Assembly (NCBI GenBank): GCA_038146925.1
Contig: JAYQSP010000008.1
Coordinates: 1 to 64,000 of the forward strand
Direction of reading: 5' to 3'
From: UBA830 sp038146925
GTDB taxonomy: Bacteria > Pseudomonadota > Alphaproteobacteria > MPNO01 > UBA830
Length of the DNA stretch: 64,000 nt
The translations under genes and the position numbers were made by a program. Shown here piece by piece: positions 7,749 through 16,612 of this stretch. Below the pieces are notes generated by a model. It searched no databases and was not told the origin of the DNA. It saw only the letters and a program-made list of their open reading frames with translations. Every line of letters begins with the position of its first letter. Position 1 is the first letter of the stretch.

Positions 7749-9233
7749 TTGTCAGCCTACCGGGAACTCGAAGGCCGGTTTCGGCGAATGGCGGCGCTCG
7801 GCGAAGCAGCGGGAATGCTGCACTGGGACATGTCGGTGTTGATGCCGCCGGGGGGCGTCCCCGCGCGCACCGAGCAGTTGACTGCGCTGAAACTGACCAC
7901 CCACGAGATGAAAACCGCGCCCGACCTGGCCGACCTGCTGGATGCGGCGGCGGAAGAGATACTCGAAGGCCCGTGGCAGACCGCGAACCTGGCCGAAATG
8001 CGGCGTAGCTGGGTACATGCCAACGCGGTGGACGCCGATCTCGTCGAAGCGATGACACGTGCCGGTTCAGCCTGCGAGATGGTATGGCGCGAGGCGCGTC
8101 CCGAAAACGATTATGCCCGCGTGCTGCCCTATCTGAAGGAGGTGCTCAATCTGTCGCGCCAGGCAGCGTCCGCGAAGGCAGCGGCGCTGGGGTGTTCGGC
8201 ATACGAGGCGCTGCTGGACCAGTACGAGGCCGGCGGACGCACCGAGCGGATCGATGCGCTGTTCGCCGATCTGGCCGACTTTCTGCCGGACTTCCTTGAA
8301 ACGGCACTGAGCAAACAGGTTGCGCGCGGCGAAGCCGTGAAGCCGGCAGGGCCATTCGACACAAACATACAGCGCGATCTGGGCCGCAAACTGATGGGCG
8401 TGCTGGGATTCGATTTCGATGCCGGCCGGCTGGACGTCAGCCTGCATCCGTTTTGCGGCGGTGTTCCCGGCGATATCCGCATTACCACGCGCTACACCGA
8501 GGATGATTTCACCCAGAGCCTGATGGGCGTGTTGCACGAAACCGGTCACGCGCTTTACGAAATGGGTCTTCCCGAAGACTGGCACTATCAGCCGGTCGGA
8601 TCGGCGCGGGGCATGGCGCTGCACGAAAGCCAGTCGCTGCTGATCGAGATGCAGGCTTGCCGCAGCCGGGAGTACCTGGAATTCGCCGCTCCGCTGATGC
8701 GAGACGCGTTCGGCGGCAGCGGGCCCGAATGGGAGGTCGAGAATCTCTACCGTCTCTACACCCACGTCGAACGCAGCTTTATCCGCGTCGACGCCGACGA
8801 GGTGACGTATCCCGCGCATGTGATCCTGCGCTACCGGCTGGAACGGGCGCTGATCGGCGGCGATCTGGCGCTTGCCGAATTGCCCGGTGCCTGGAACGAC
8901 GGCATGGAGGAACTCCTCGGCGTTCGACCGCCGGACGACCGGCTGGGCTGCCTGCAGGATATTCACTGGTATGACGGCGCGTGGGGTTATTTCCCGACCT
9001 ACACGATGGGTGCGATGGCCGCAGCGCAGCTGTTCGCGGCGGCCAAGGCCGCGCATCCCGATATCCCGGAACGGATCTCGCGGGGCGATTTTACGCCGCT
9101 GGTGGGCTGGATGCGGAAGAATCTGCACGCGAAGGGATCGTCCGCGTCGACCGACGAGCTGCTGGAAACAGCCACCGGCAAACCGCTCGGCACCGACGAT
9201 TTCAAGGCGCATCTGCAGGCGCGTTACGGCTGA
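7749..9233 (+). CDS. Carboxypeptidase Taq (M32) family metallocarboxypeptidase
   Basis: M32 carboxypeptidases remove C-terminal amino acids from peptides in the cytoplasm. The protein is 494 residues, normal for the family. The zinc motif HExxH is visible as LHETGHALYEMGL near residue 263, preceded by GDIRITTRY and followed by GMALHESQSLLIEMQ, which supplies the next Glu ligand, both typical. The start is a TTG at 7749 with a strong ribosome site (AAGGAGA) just upstream; this is better placed than any ATG. It follows surf1 by 13 bases in the same direction and may be read through from the oxidase operon, though no functional link is known. Confidence 0.93.
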   Translation: MSAYRELEGRFRRMAALGEAAGMLHWDMSVLMPPGGVPARTEQLTALKLTTHEMKTAPDLADLLDAAAEEILEGPWQTANLAEMRRSWVHANAVDADLVEAMTRAGSACEMVWREARPENDYARVLPYLKEVLNLSRQAASAKAAALGCSAYEALLDQYEAGGRTERIDALFADLADFLPDFLETALSKQVARGEAVKPAGPFDTNIQRDLGRKLMGVLGFDFDAGRLDVSLHPFCGGVPGDIRITTRYTEDDFTQSLMGVLHETGHALYEMGLPEDWHYQPVGSARGMALHESQSLLIEMQACRSREYLEFAAPLMRDAFGGSGPEWEVENLYRLYTHVERSFIRVDADEVTYPAHVILRYRLERALIGGDLALAELPGAWNDGMEELLGVRPPDDRLGCLQDIHWYDGAWGYFPTYTMGAMAAAQLFAAAKAAHPDIPERISRGDFTPLVGWMRKNLHAKGSSASTDELLETATGKPLGTDDFKAHLQARYG

Positions 9234-9312
9234 CACGATCCGGTCACACGATACCGGTAGGATCACATCTCCTGTATCCCGCAGGATCTCATCCTCTGTA
9301 AGCGGTGTAAAT

Positions 9313-10338
9313 TTGCGCTCTCTCTTTCGACTTGCTCCGGTTCTTCTCGCACTTGCCGGCTGTGCCGGTCCGGGCCCGACGGATCCGCCGTTGACGCGTA
9401 TCGCTTTTGGCTCCTGTCTCGATCAGAAACTGCCGCAACCGATCCTCGACACCGTTCGCGCTTACGATCCCGATTTGTTTCTGTTCCTCGGCGACAACGT
9501 CTACGGCGACGTCTCGTCCGGCTGGATGACGGAGCTGAAACGGGCCTATGCGGCGCTGGACCGGAATGCCAACTTCAGGGCGTTGCGGGATGAGACACGT
9601 TTTCTCGCCATCTGGGACGACCACGACTACGGCGCCAACGACGCCGGGGCCGGGTTCCGCTGGCGAGTAGCGTCGGAAAAACTGTTTCTCGATTTCTGGA
9701 GGGTGCCGGCGGACGACCCGCGACGCCACCGGAAGGGTATCTACACGTCGCATCTGCAGGGGCCGCCCGGCCGGCGGGTGCAGATCATCCTGCTCGATAC
9801 GCGCTTCTTCCGCGCCGATTTCCGGCGCACCGGACAGAGACGGCCCAAATACAAGTCGGACAGCGACCCTGCCAGGACCATGCTCGGGGACGACCAGTGG
9901 GCCTGGCTGGAGGCGGAACTGCGCAAACCGGCCGATCTGCGCCTGCTGGTCTCGTCCATTCAGGTGCTGGCCGATGGTCACGGCTGGGAACGCTGGGGAC
10001 ATCTGCCCCGCGAACGACAACGCCTGTTCGACGCTATTCGCCGTACTGCGGCGAAGGGCGTGGTGCTGCTGTCCGGCGACAGACATTTCGGGGCGATCTA
10101 CGCCAACGAGACGGTTGTCGGGTATCCTCTCTACGAGATGACGTCGAGTTCTCTCAACCGGCCATGGCGGGGCGCTGATGAGTCCGACCCTCGCCAGATC
10201 GGCGCGGTGCTGGGAGCGGAAAATTTCGGTGCGATCGATATCGACTGGTCCGTGCGAACGGTCACGCTCAGCCTGCGCGGCCTGGACGGCAAAAGCGCCC
10301 GGCGACAGGTTATCCGACTGCCCGGTGCGGATCATTAA
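9313..10338 (+). CDS. PhoD-like phosphatase/phosphodiesterase lipoprotein
   Basis: The protein resembles alkaline phosphatase D (PhoD-like) metallophosphatases, which hydrolyse phosphomonoesters or diesters outside the cytoplasm. It starts at TTG 9313 and begins with a lipoprotein signal, MRSLFRLAPVLLALAGC, with lipobox LAGC and Cys at residue 17. Metal-ligand motifs of the family are visible: FGSCLDQ, FLFLGDNVYGD, IWDDHDYGANDAG and LLSGDRHFGAIY. At 341 residues it is short and lacks the N-terminal extra domain of classical PhoD, as in the DUF-type lipoprotein branch. It is a single gene between the M32 peptidase and thrC. The exact substrate cannot be told from sequence, and no ATG is available near the signal peptide. 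Confidence 0.88.
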   Translation: MRSLFRLAPVLLALAGCAGPGPTDPPLTRIAFGSCLDQKLPQPILDTVRAYDPDLFLFLGDNVYGDVSSGWMTELKRAYAALDRNANFRALRDETRFLAIWDDHDYGANDAGAGFRWRVASEKLFLDFWRVPADDPRRHRKGIYTSHLQGPPGRRVQIILLDTRFFRADFRRTGQRRPKYKSDSDPARTMLGDDQWAWLEAELRKPADLRLLVSSIQVLADGHGWERWGHLPRERQRLFDAIRRTAAKGVVLLSGDRHFGAIYANETVVGYPLYEMTSSSLNRPWRGADESDPRQIGAVLGAENFGAIDIDWSVRTVTLSLRGLDGKSARRQVIRLPGADH

Positions 10339-10406
10339 TCCCGCATATTCCCGTTTGACTTCGCCTCCTGCCCGACTAAATTCCGCCCGACTTTGAGGAA
10401 CAGCCT

Positions 10407-11813
10407 GTGAAATACGTATCCACGCGGGGCGAAGCGCCGGAACTGGAGTTCGACGACGTGCTGCTCGCCGGACTGGCGACAGACGGCGGACTTTACGTAC
10501 CTGCCGACTGGCCGCAGTTTTCGTCCGCCGAATTCGAAGCGATGGCGGGGCTGTCCTATGCCGGGATCGCATACCGGGTGATTCACCCGTTCGTCGGCGG
10601 CGCGATCGACGACGACGCCCTGAAAGCCATGATCGACGAGACCTATGCCGGGTTCGGGCATCCTGCTGTTGCCCCGCTGAAACAGATCGGCGACAACGAC
10701 TGGCTGATGGAACTGTTTCACGGCCCGACTCTGGCCTTCAAGGACTATGCCTTACAGCTGGTCGGGCGCATGTTCGATCACGTACTGGCCGCGAAGGGCG
10801 ACCGGGTGACCATCGTCGGCGCGACGTCCGGAGATACCGGTTCGGCGGCGATCGAAGCCTGCCGCGACCGAGACAATATCGACGTCTATATCCTGTTTCC
10901 GGAAGGTCGCGTGTCCCCGGTGCAGCAGCGCCAGATGACAACGGTGAACGCCGCAAACGTGCATCCGATCGCGATCGACGGCACGTTCGATGACTGCCAG
11001 GACCTGGTCAAGGCCATGTTCAACGATGCGCAGTTCCGGATGGCGCACAACCTGTCGGCAGTAAATTCGATAAACTGGGCGCGGGTACTGATACAGATCG
11101 TCTACTACGTCGTGGCCGCTGTTCGCCTGGGCGCACCCCACCGACCCGTCAGCTTCGCCGTGCCGACCGGCAATTTCGGAAACGTGCTTGCCGGCTGGGC
11201 GGCGTGGAAGTGCGGCCTGCCGGTCGACCGCCTGATCGTCGGCACGAACTCCAATGACATCCTTTTCCGGTTTTTCGAAACCGGCGAGATGAAAATGGCG
11301 GGGGTCGAGCCGACCCTGTCTCCCAGTATGGATATCCAGGTGTCCAGCAACTTCGAACGCCTGCTGCACGACATGTTCGGCGGCGACGGCGCGGCGGTGC
11401 GCGACTGGCTGACGGATTTCCGCAGAACCGGCGCGGTTTCGGTCGACGATGCCCGGCTCGCCGAGGCCCGGAAAAAATTCCATGCCGCGCGTCTGGACGA
11501 TGACGGTACGCGCCGCGTCATCCGGGAAGTTTATCAATCCACCGGCGAATTGCTCGACCCCCATAGCGCCATCGGCGTCGATGCCGCGTGTCAGTGCCGG
11601 GGGGACGTGTCCGTTCCCGTGGTCTCCCTCGCGACGGCGCATCCGGCGAAGTTCCCCGATGCGGTGGAGGCCGCGACCGGTATCCGCCCGGCCCTGCCGC
11701 CGCGCATGGCCGATCTGTTCGATCGGACCGAGACTTTCGATACGCTGGCGAACGATGCGGCCGATCTGCAGGATTTCATCCGCCGCTCCGTCGGCGGGAA
11801 AGACAGCGCGTGA
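10407..11813 (+). CDS. thrC: Threonine synthase
   Basis: ThrC converts O-phosphohomoserine to threonine with pyridoxal phosphate. The protein is 468 residues, the length of the long (fungal/proteobacterial) form. The N-terminal motif MKYVSTRG is typical, the PLP lysine sits in LAFKDYALQL near residue 112, and the phosphate-binding GATSGDTGSAA follows, then PTGNFGNVLAGW. The start is GTG 10407 with GAGGAA upstream. The stop overlaps the GTG start of the M16 peptidase gene (GTGA). The other threonine gene, thrB, lies about 10 kb away on the opposite strand. Confidence 0.96.
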   Translation: MKYVSTRGEAPELEFDDVLLAGLATDGGLYVPADWPQFSSAEFEAMAGLSYAGIAYRVIHPFVGGAIDDDALKAMIDETYAGFGHPAVAPLKQIGDNDWLMELFHGPTLAFKDYALQLVGRMFDHVLAAKGDRVTIVGATSGDTGSAAIEACRDRDNIDVYILFPEGRVSPVQQRQMTTVNAANVHPIAIDGTFDDCQDLVKAMFNDAQFRMAHNLSAVNSINWARVLIQIVYYVVAAVRLGAPHRPVSFAVPTGNFGNVLAGWAAWKCGLPVDRLIVGTNSNDILFRFFETGEMKMAGVEPTLSPSMDIQVSSNFERLLHDMFGGDGAAVRDWLTDFRRTGAVSVDDARLAEARKKFHAARLDDDGTRRVIREVYQSTGELLDPHSAIGVDAACQCRGDVSVPVVSLATAHPAKFPDAVEAATGIRPALPPRMADLFDRTETFDTLANDAADLQDFIRRSVGGKDSA

Positions 11814-13072
11814 CGGTTTCCGAATGCGTTCTGGATGGCGGCGTGCGGGTCGTATCCGACCGGATGGAACAGGTCGAAAGCGTGTCCATCGGCATCTGGG
11901 TAAACGCCGGCGCACGGAACGAGGAAGCATCCAATAACGGCGTTTCGCACCTGCTGGAACACATGGCTTTCAAGGGAACGGAAGGGCGCTCGTCCTTGGA
12001 AATCGCGACCGAGATCGAGAACGTCGGAGGGCACCTGAACGCCTATACTTCGCGGGAAACCACCGTCTATTACGCGACCGTGCTGAAGGAAGATATAGAT
12101 CTTGCGCTCGATATCATTTCCGACATCGTGCTCAATTCGACCTTCGACGAAGACGAGCTGGACCGAGAACGCGGCGTTGTGTTGCAGGAAATCGGCCAGG
12201 CGAACGACACGCCTGACGACATCGTCTTCGATCTGTTCCAGGAAACCGCCTATCCCGACCAGCCGCTGGGCCGTCCGATCCTCGGCACCGCGGAGATCGT
12301 GGGCGCCATGCCGCGCCAGACGCTGGTGGACTATATCGGCGCACAGTACGGCGGCGACCGGATGGTACTGGCGGCCGCCGGCAATCTCGATCCCGACGAT
12401 CTGGTAAAACGTGCCGAAAAGGCCTTCGCAGAAGTGAATGCCTCGCACGCCCCGCCGCCGGCAGCCGGCTGTTATCGCGGCGGCGATCTGCGCGATACGC
12501 GCGATCTGGAACAGGCCCATCTGGTTATGGGTTTCGAGGGCATCGGTTTCACCGACGACGATTATTATCCGCTCGCCGTTCTGTCGACGGCGCTTGGCGG
12601 TGGCATGTCTTCCCGGCTTTTCCAGGAAATCCGCGAAAATCGGGGGCTGGTCTATTCCATCTATACGTTTTCGTCGGCCTTTACCGATGGCGGTATCTTC
12701 GGCCTTTATGCCGGCACCGGCGAGGAACAGCTGGCCGAACTTGTGGACGCCGTCAGCGACGAACTGCGGCGGGTCGCGGATGATCCGATGGAGGATGAGG
12801 AACTGGCGCGCTCGCGCGCGCAGATCAAGGCCGGGGTTCTGATGTCGCTGGAAAGCACGTCGTCGCGTGCCGAACGGCTGGCACGCCATCTGACGATCTA
12901 CGACCGGGTTATTCCGGTTTCGGAAATGGCGGAGCGCATCGATGCGGTTTCGGCGGAGGATATCCGCCGTGTGGCGCGACGCCTGCTGTCGTCCGCCCCG
13001 ACGGTCACGGCGATGGGACCCGTGGGCGGGCTGGTCGATTACGAGACGGTAAAAGCGCGTCTGGCAGGCTGA
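11810..13072 (+). CDS. M16 family zinc peptidase (processing-peptidase type)
   Basis: This is an inverzincin peptidase of the mitochondrial-processing-peptidase beta type. The HxxEH zinc motif is visible as HLLEHMAFKGTEGRS near residue 45, with the downstream Glu in the block ENVGGHLNAYTSRETTVYYA. The second half contains GGGMSSRLFQEIRENRGLVYSIY, the non-catalytic domain signature. The GTG start at 11810 overlaps the thrC stop by four bases, a threonine synthase-M16 arrangement that is common in alphaproteobacteria. At 420 residues it is full length. Its natural substrates are not known. Confidence 0.95.
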   Translation: MTVSECVLDGGVRVVSDRMEQVESVSIGIWVNAGARNEEASNNGVSHLLEHMAFKGTEGRSSLEIATEIENVGGHLNAYTSRETTVYYATVLKEDIDLALDIISDIVLNSTFDEDELDRERGVVLQEIGQANDTPDDIVFDLFQETAYPDQPLGRPILGTAEIVGAMPRQTLVDYIGAQYGGDRMVLAAAGNLDPDDLVKRAEKAFAEVNASHAPPPAAGCYRGGDLRDTRDLEQAHLVMGFEGIGFTDDDYYPLAVLSTALGGGMSSRLFQEIRENRGLVYSIYTFSSAFTDGGIFGLYAGTGEEQLAELVDAVSDELRRVADDPMEDEELARSRAQIKAGVLMSLESTSSRAERLARHLTIYDRVIPVSEMAERIDAVSAEDIRRVARRLLSSAPTVTAMGPVGGLVDYETVKARLAG

Positions 13073-13079
13073 TCGCGCT

Positions 13080-13655
13080 TCAGGCGTGTCCGGCGTCGCC
13101 TGACAGCATGGAGCCGTCGATGCCGATTTTGGCCAGCGCGCCCTGCCATATTTTGTCGGGTTCATTGCCGAAGATCAGGCCGGGATCGGCATCGACCGAC
13201 AGCCAGCCATTCGCCTGGATTTCGGAATCGAGCTGACCCGGTCCCCACCCGGCATAGCCGAGCGCCAGCAGGCTGCTTTGCGGCCCGTCGCCTTCGGCGA
13301 TGTCGCGGAGGATGTCCGTGGTTGCCGTCAGCGCGATCTGCTCGTCGATGACCATCGTCGCGTCCTGCTGGTAATCCGAGGAATGCAGTACGAAGCCGCG
13401 CCCAGATTCCACCGGTCCGCCGAAATGGACGCGGATGTCGGTTCCGCCCGCGGCCGGATTGAGGTCGAGCTGATCCAGCAGGTCGGGAAAATCTATGTCT
13501 TCCAGGATCTTGTTCACCACCAGCCCCATGGCGCCGTCTTCGGTGTGGGCGCACATGTAGATCACTGTTTTGACGAATCGCTCGTCCAGCATCTGGGGCA
13601 TGGCGACCAGCATCTGGCCGGTCAGATATCCGTCTTCGGAGGGGTTGTCAGTCAT
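13080..13655 (-). CDS. YqgE/AlgH family protein (UPF0301)
   Basis: A 191-residue member of the UPF0301 family, in which one member is named AlgH for an effect on alginate synthesis; the biochemical role is unknown. Family blocks are YLTGQMLVAMPQMLDERFVKTVIYMCAHTEDGAMGLVVNK at the N-terminus and ALGYAGWGPGQLDSEIQANGW near the C-terminus. I chose ATG 13655 (MTDNPSEDGYL) because the longer upstream frame has no family similarity. It converges on the M16 gene, ends eight bases from it, and diverges from the DsbD-like gene. Confidence 0.92.
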   Translation of the reverse strand: MTDNPSEDGYLTGQMLVAMPQMLDERFVKTVIYMCAHTEDGAMGLVVNKILEDIDFPDLLDQLDLNPAAGGTDIRVHFGGPVESGRGFVLHSSDYQQDATMVIDEQIALTATTDILRDIAEGDGPQSSLLALGYAGWGPGQLDSEIQANGWLSVDADPGLIFGNEPDKIWQGALAKIGIDGSMLSGDAGHA

Positions 13656-13847
13656 GTCGCACCTGTGTTTCGTTTGCCCGTTTCCGGGCGCTTGCCCCAC
13701 GATATCCCTCAACTTTTCCCCGGCGCCACCGGTCGTTTCCACACGCAAAGTTTACGTGTGCGATCCAATGTTTGAACCGCGAACGCTGTCATGAGCGGTA
13801 CCTTGCCCTATATTATAGGCCAGATCGAAAAAAGGGTTAATGCCAAC

Positions 13848-16004
13848 ATGTTCCGGGTGAGCAATCCCCTGTTTCCATGCATTTGCGCGGCTGCCGCAGT
13901 GCTGACTGCGATGGTGATGAATGCAGTGCCGTCATTGGCTGCGACGTCGGACTGGTTCGAGCACGACCAAGGCGCCGTCCGCCTGATTTCCGGCGGATCG
14001 ACCGCCGGCAGCTGCGAGACTCTGAATCTGGGCCTGCAGTTTCGTATGAAGCCGGGCTGGAAGGTGTATTGGCGCTCGCCCGGCGATGCAGGATTTCCGC
14101 CGCAGATAAACTGGGCCGGATCGACGAATTTCGCCGGTGCGAAGATGGCCTGGCCGGCGCCGGAACGTTTCTCGGTTCTGGGACTCGAAACGCTGGGTTA
14201 CAAGAAAGAGGTCGTCTTTCCGATCACCGCCTCGGTGTTCGAGCCGGGCAAGGACGTCGCGCTGAAGGCACGTGTCCGGTTCCTCACCTGCGACGATATC
14301 TGCGTCCCCTACGAAGCCAGTTTCACGCTCAATCTGCCTGCCGGCGCCGATATCGATACCCCGCAATCGGGAGTGATCGGGCACTGGCGGACGAAAGTAC
14401 CCGCGACCGGAAGTTCTGCGCCCCTGTCGATCCGGCAGGCCGAACTCGCGGGTAGCGGCGAGACATCGGCGCTGATCGTACGCGTCGCGGGGACGGGGGC
14501 GTTGAATGCACCCGACCTGTTCGTCGAAGGCCCGGCGGATTACGGGTTCGCCAAACCCGTCGTGCAGATCGCCTCGACCGGGAACGAGGCGCTAATGCGG
14601 ATCGGCGTCCAGGTCCCCAAGCGGCCCGACGCCCGGCTCGCGGGAGAGACAGTGACCCTGACCGTGGTCGACGGCGACCGGGCGGCGGAACGGACGCTGA
14701 CATTGCGGCGCGCCGCCGCCGTCGCAGATAATGGCGGGCAAAGCGACGATGTCATTGCATACGGTTTTTTCGCCATCCTCGGTCTCGCCGTCCTCGGCGG
14801 GCTGATACTCAACCTGATGCCCTGCGTCCTGCCGGTGCTCTCGATCAAGCTGCTCTCCGTCGTCAGCCATGGCGGCGAGTCGCCGGGGCGGGTCCGGGCG
14901 GGGTTCCTGGCCTCCGCCGCCGGAATCGTCGTCTGTTTCCTCGTTCTGGGTACGGTCGCTGTAGCGCTGCAAAGCGCTGGTCTGGCGGCCGGGTGGGGCA
15001 TTCAGTTCCAGCAGCCGGCCTTCCTGGCCTTCATGATTGCCGTGATCACCCTGTTCGCCTGCAATATGTGGGGGTTGTTCGAAATACGCCTGCCGGGTGC
15101 GGTGTCGGACGCCGCGGTGAACGCGTCAGGCGATGACGGGAACGGGTTGCGCGGGCATTTTATGACAGGTGCGTTCGCCACTCTGTTGGCGACCCCATGC
15201 ACCGCCCCGTTCCTCGGGACCGCGGTCGGGTTCGCCCTTTCACGTGGCCCGGCGGAAATTTACGCCGTCTTTCTTGCTCTCGGGATCGGGCTGGCACTGC
15301 CCTGGATCGTGGTCGCCGCGTTCCCGGTGATGGTCAACCGGTTGCCGAAGCCGGGGCCGTGGATGATTACGCTGAAACGGATTCTGTCGGTTGCCCTGAT
15401 CGGTACGGCGCTATGGCTGCTGAGCGTGCTGTGGTTCCAGATCGGCGGCCCGGCGTCGGCGATGATCGCGCTGCTGATGGTCGCCATTGCTTTCATCGTC
15501 TGGCAGTACCGGCATCTGAGCGAGCGGGCGCGGTTCGCGACCTGGGTCGTGATCGGGCTGCTGACGGCGATTTCAATGGTCGGGGCCGACAGTTTCGCCG
15601 ACGCCGGCCGCGAGCGGCTGATCGAGGCCGAAGACAAAGTCTGGCGCGATTTCGATCTCGCCGCCATCGATGCCGAAGTCGCGAAGGGCAACACGGTGCT
15701 GGTCGACGTGACCGCCGACTGGTGTCTGACCTGTCAGGTCAACAAATCGCTGGTGCTTAACCGAGGTCAGGTCGCCGAAATACTCGGCGCGGGCAGTGTG
15801 ATCGCGATGAAGGCCGACTGGACCAAACCCGACCCGGCGATCTCCGCATATCTGAAAAGCTTCGGGCGTTTCGGCATTCCGTTCAACGTGGTGTATGGCC
15901 CGACGGCGCCCAAAGGCGTGCCGCTGCCCGAAATCCTGACCGAATCCGCCGTGCTGGCGGCATTTGAACGGGCAGGCGGCAAAAAGGCTCTCGCCCGCAG
16001 GTGA
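13848..16004 (+). CDS. DsbD/ScsB-like transmembrane thiol:disulfide reductase
   Basis: The protein passes reducing power from cytoplasmic thioredoxin across the membrane to periplasmic thiols. It has three parts: a signal peptide and periplasmic DsbD-like domain with two cysteines (LTCDDICVPYEASF), a membrane domain of about eight helices containing NLMPCVLPVLSIKLLS and TPCTAPFLGTAVGFAL, and a C-terminal thioredoxin domain with the CxxC motif in DVTADWCLTCQVNKSLVL. The N-terminal domain is the ScsB type rather than the short E. coli DsbD alpha domain. I prefer ATG 13848 (MFRVSNPLFPCICAAA), which begins at the signal peptide. ATG 13791 would add 19 residues without a ribosome site. The peroxiredoxin gene follows in the same direction after about 100 bases. 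Confidence 0.92.
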   Translation: MFRVSNPLFPCICAAAAVLTAMVMNAVPSLAATSDWFEHDQGAVRLISGGSTAGSCETLNLGLQFRMKPGWKVYWRSPGDAGFPPQINWAGSTNFAGAKMAWPAPERFSVLGLETLGYKKEVVFPITASVFEPGKDVALKARVRFLTCDDICVPYEASFTLNLPAGADIDTPQSGVIGHWRTKVPATGSSAPLSIRQAELAGSGETSALIVRVAGTGALNAPDLFVEGPADYGFAKPVVQIASTGNEALMRIGVQVPKRPDARLAGETVTLTVVDGDRAAERTLTLRRAAAVADNGGQSDDVIAYGFFAILGLAVLGGLILNLMPCVLPVLSIKLLSVVSHGGESPGRVRAGFLASAAGIVVCFLVLGTVAVALQSAGLAAGWGIQFQQPAFLAFMIAVITLFACNMWGLFEIRLPGAVSDAAVNASGDDGNGLRGHFMTGAFATLLATPCTAPFLGTAVGFALSRGPAEIYAVFLALGIGLALPWIVVAAFPVMVNRLPKPGPWMITLKRILSVALIGTALWLLSVLWFQIGGPASAMIALLMVAIAFIVWQYRHLSERARFATWVVIGLLTAISMVGADSFADAGRERLIEAEDKVWRDFDLAAIDAEVAKGNTVLVDVTADWCLTCQVNKSLVLNRGQVAEILGAGSVIAMKADWTKPDPAISAYLKSFGRFGIPFNVVYGPTAPKGVPLPEILTESAVLAAFERAGGKKALARR

Positions 16005-16105
16005 ATTTCGCCCGGGGTGCGTGACAAACTGCGCCCTGTGCTCTATCTCACTTCCGTGTTTCACAGTGCCCTCCGAAGGGCGCTTTCACTTGAGGGAGAG
16101 CAAAA

Positions 16106-16588
16106 ATGGCTATTGGTGTTGGTGACAAGATTCCGTCCGGCGCGCTGACGAAAATGGGCGCTGAAGGTCCCGAACCTGTATCGACTGACGATCTGTTCGG
16201 CGGAAAGAAAGTGGTGTTGTTCGCGGTGCCGGGCGCGTTCACGCCGACCTGTTCGGCCAAGCATCTGCCGGGTTTCGTTGAGAAAGCCGACGAAATCAAG
16301 GCCAAGGGTGTCGACACCATCGCCTGTCTGTCGGTCAACGACGTGTTCGTCATGGATGCCTGGGGCAAGGATCAGAAAGCCGGCGATAAGGTCGAAATGC
16401 TGGCCGACGGCAGCGCCGCGCTGACCCAGGAAATGGGCACGGTTCTCGATCTGACCGATCGCGGGCTAGGTGTGCGGTCCGGTCGCTACTCCATGATCGT
16501 CGAGGATGGCACCGTCACTCAGCTGAACCTGGAAGAAGGCGGTGGATTCGAAGTCAGCGACGCGGATACGATCCTGTCGCAGCTCTAG
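16106..16588 (+). CDS. Peroxiredoxin (Prx5 type)
   Basis: This thiol peroxidase reduces hydrogen peroxide and organic peroxides. The 160-residue protein carries the peroxidatic cysteine in VPGAFTPTCSAKHLPGF near residue 48, and the family block CLSVNDVFVMDAWGKDQ follows. No resolving Cys in the usual 2-Cys position is evident, fitting the Prx5/atypical group that often uses glutathione and glutaredoxin. A good ribosome site (GAGGGAGAG) precedes the ATG. It is downstream of the DsbD-like gene; both are thiol redox functions but no direct link is shown. Confidence 0.95.
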   Translation: MAIGVGDKIPSGALTKMGAEGPEPVSTDDLFGGKKVVLFAVPGAFTPTCSAKHLPGFVEKADEIKAKGVDTIACLSVNDVFVMDAWGKDQKAGDKVEMLADGSAALTQEMGTVLDLTDRGLGVRSGRYSMIVEDGTVTQLNLEEGGGFEVSDADTILSQL

Positions 16589-16612
16589 AGCTTTTCGGTC
16601 CGGAAAGTTCCC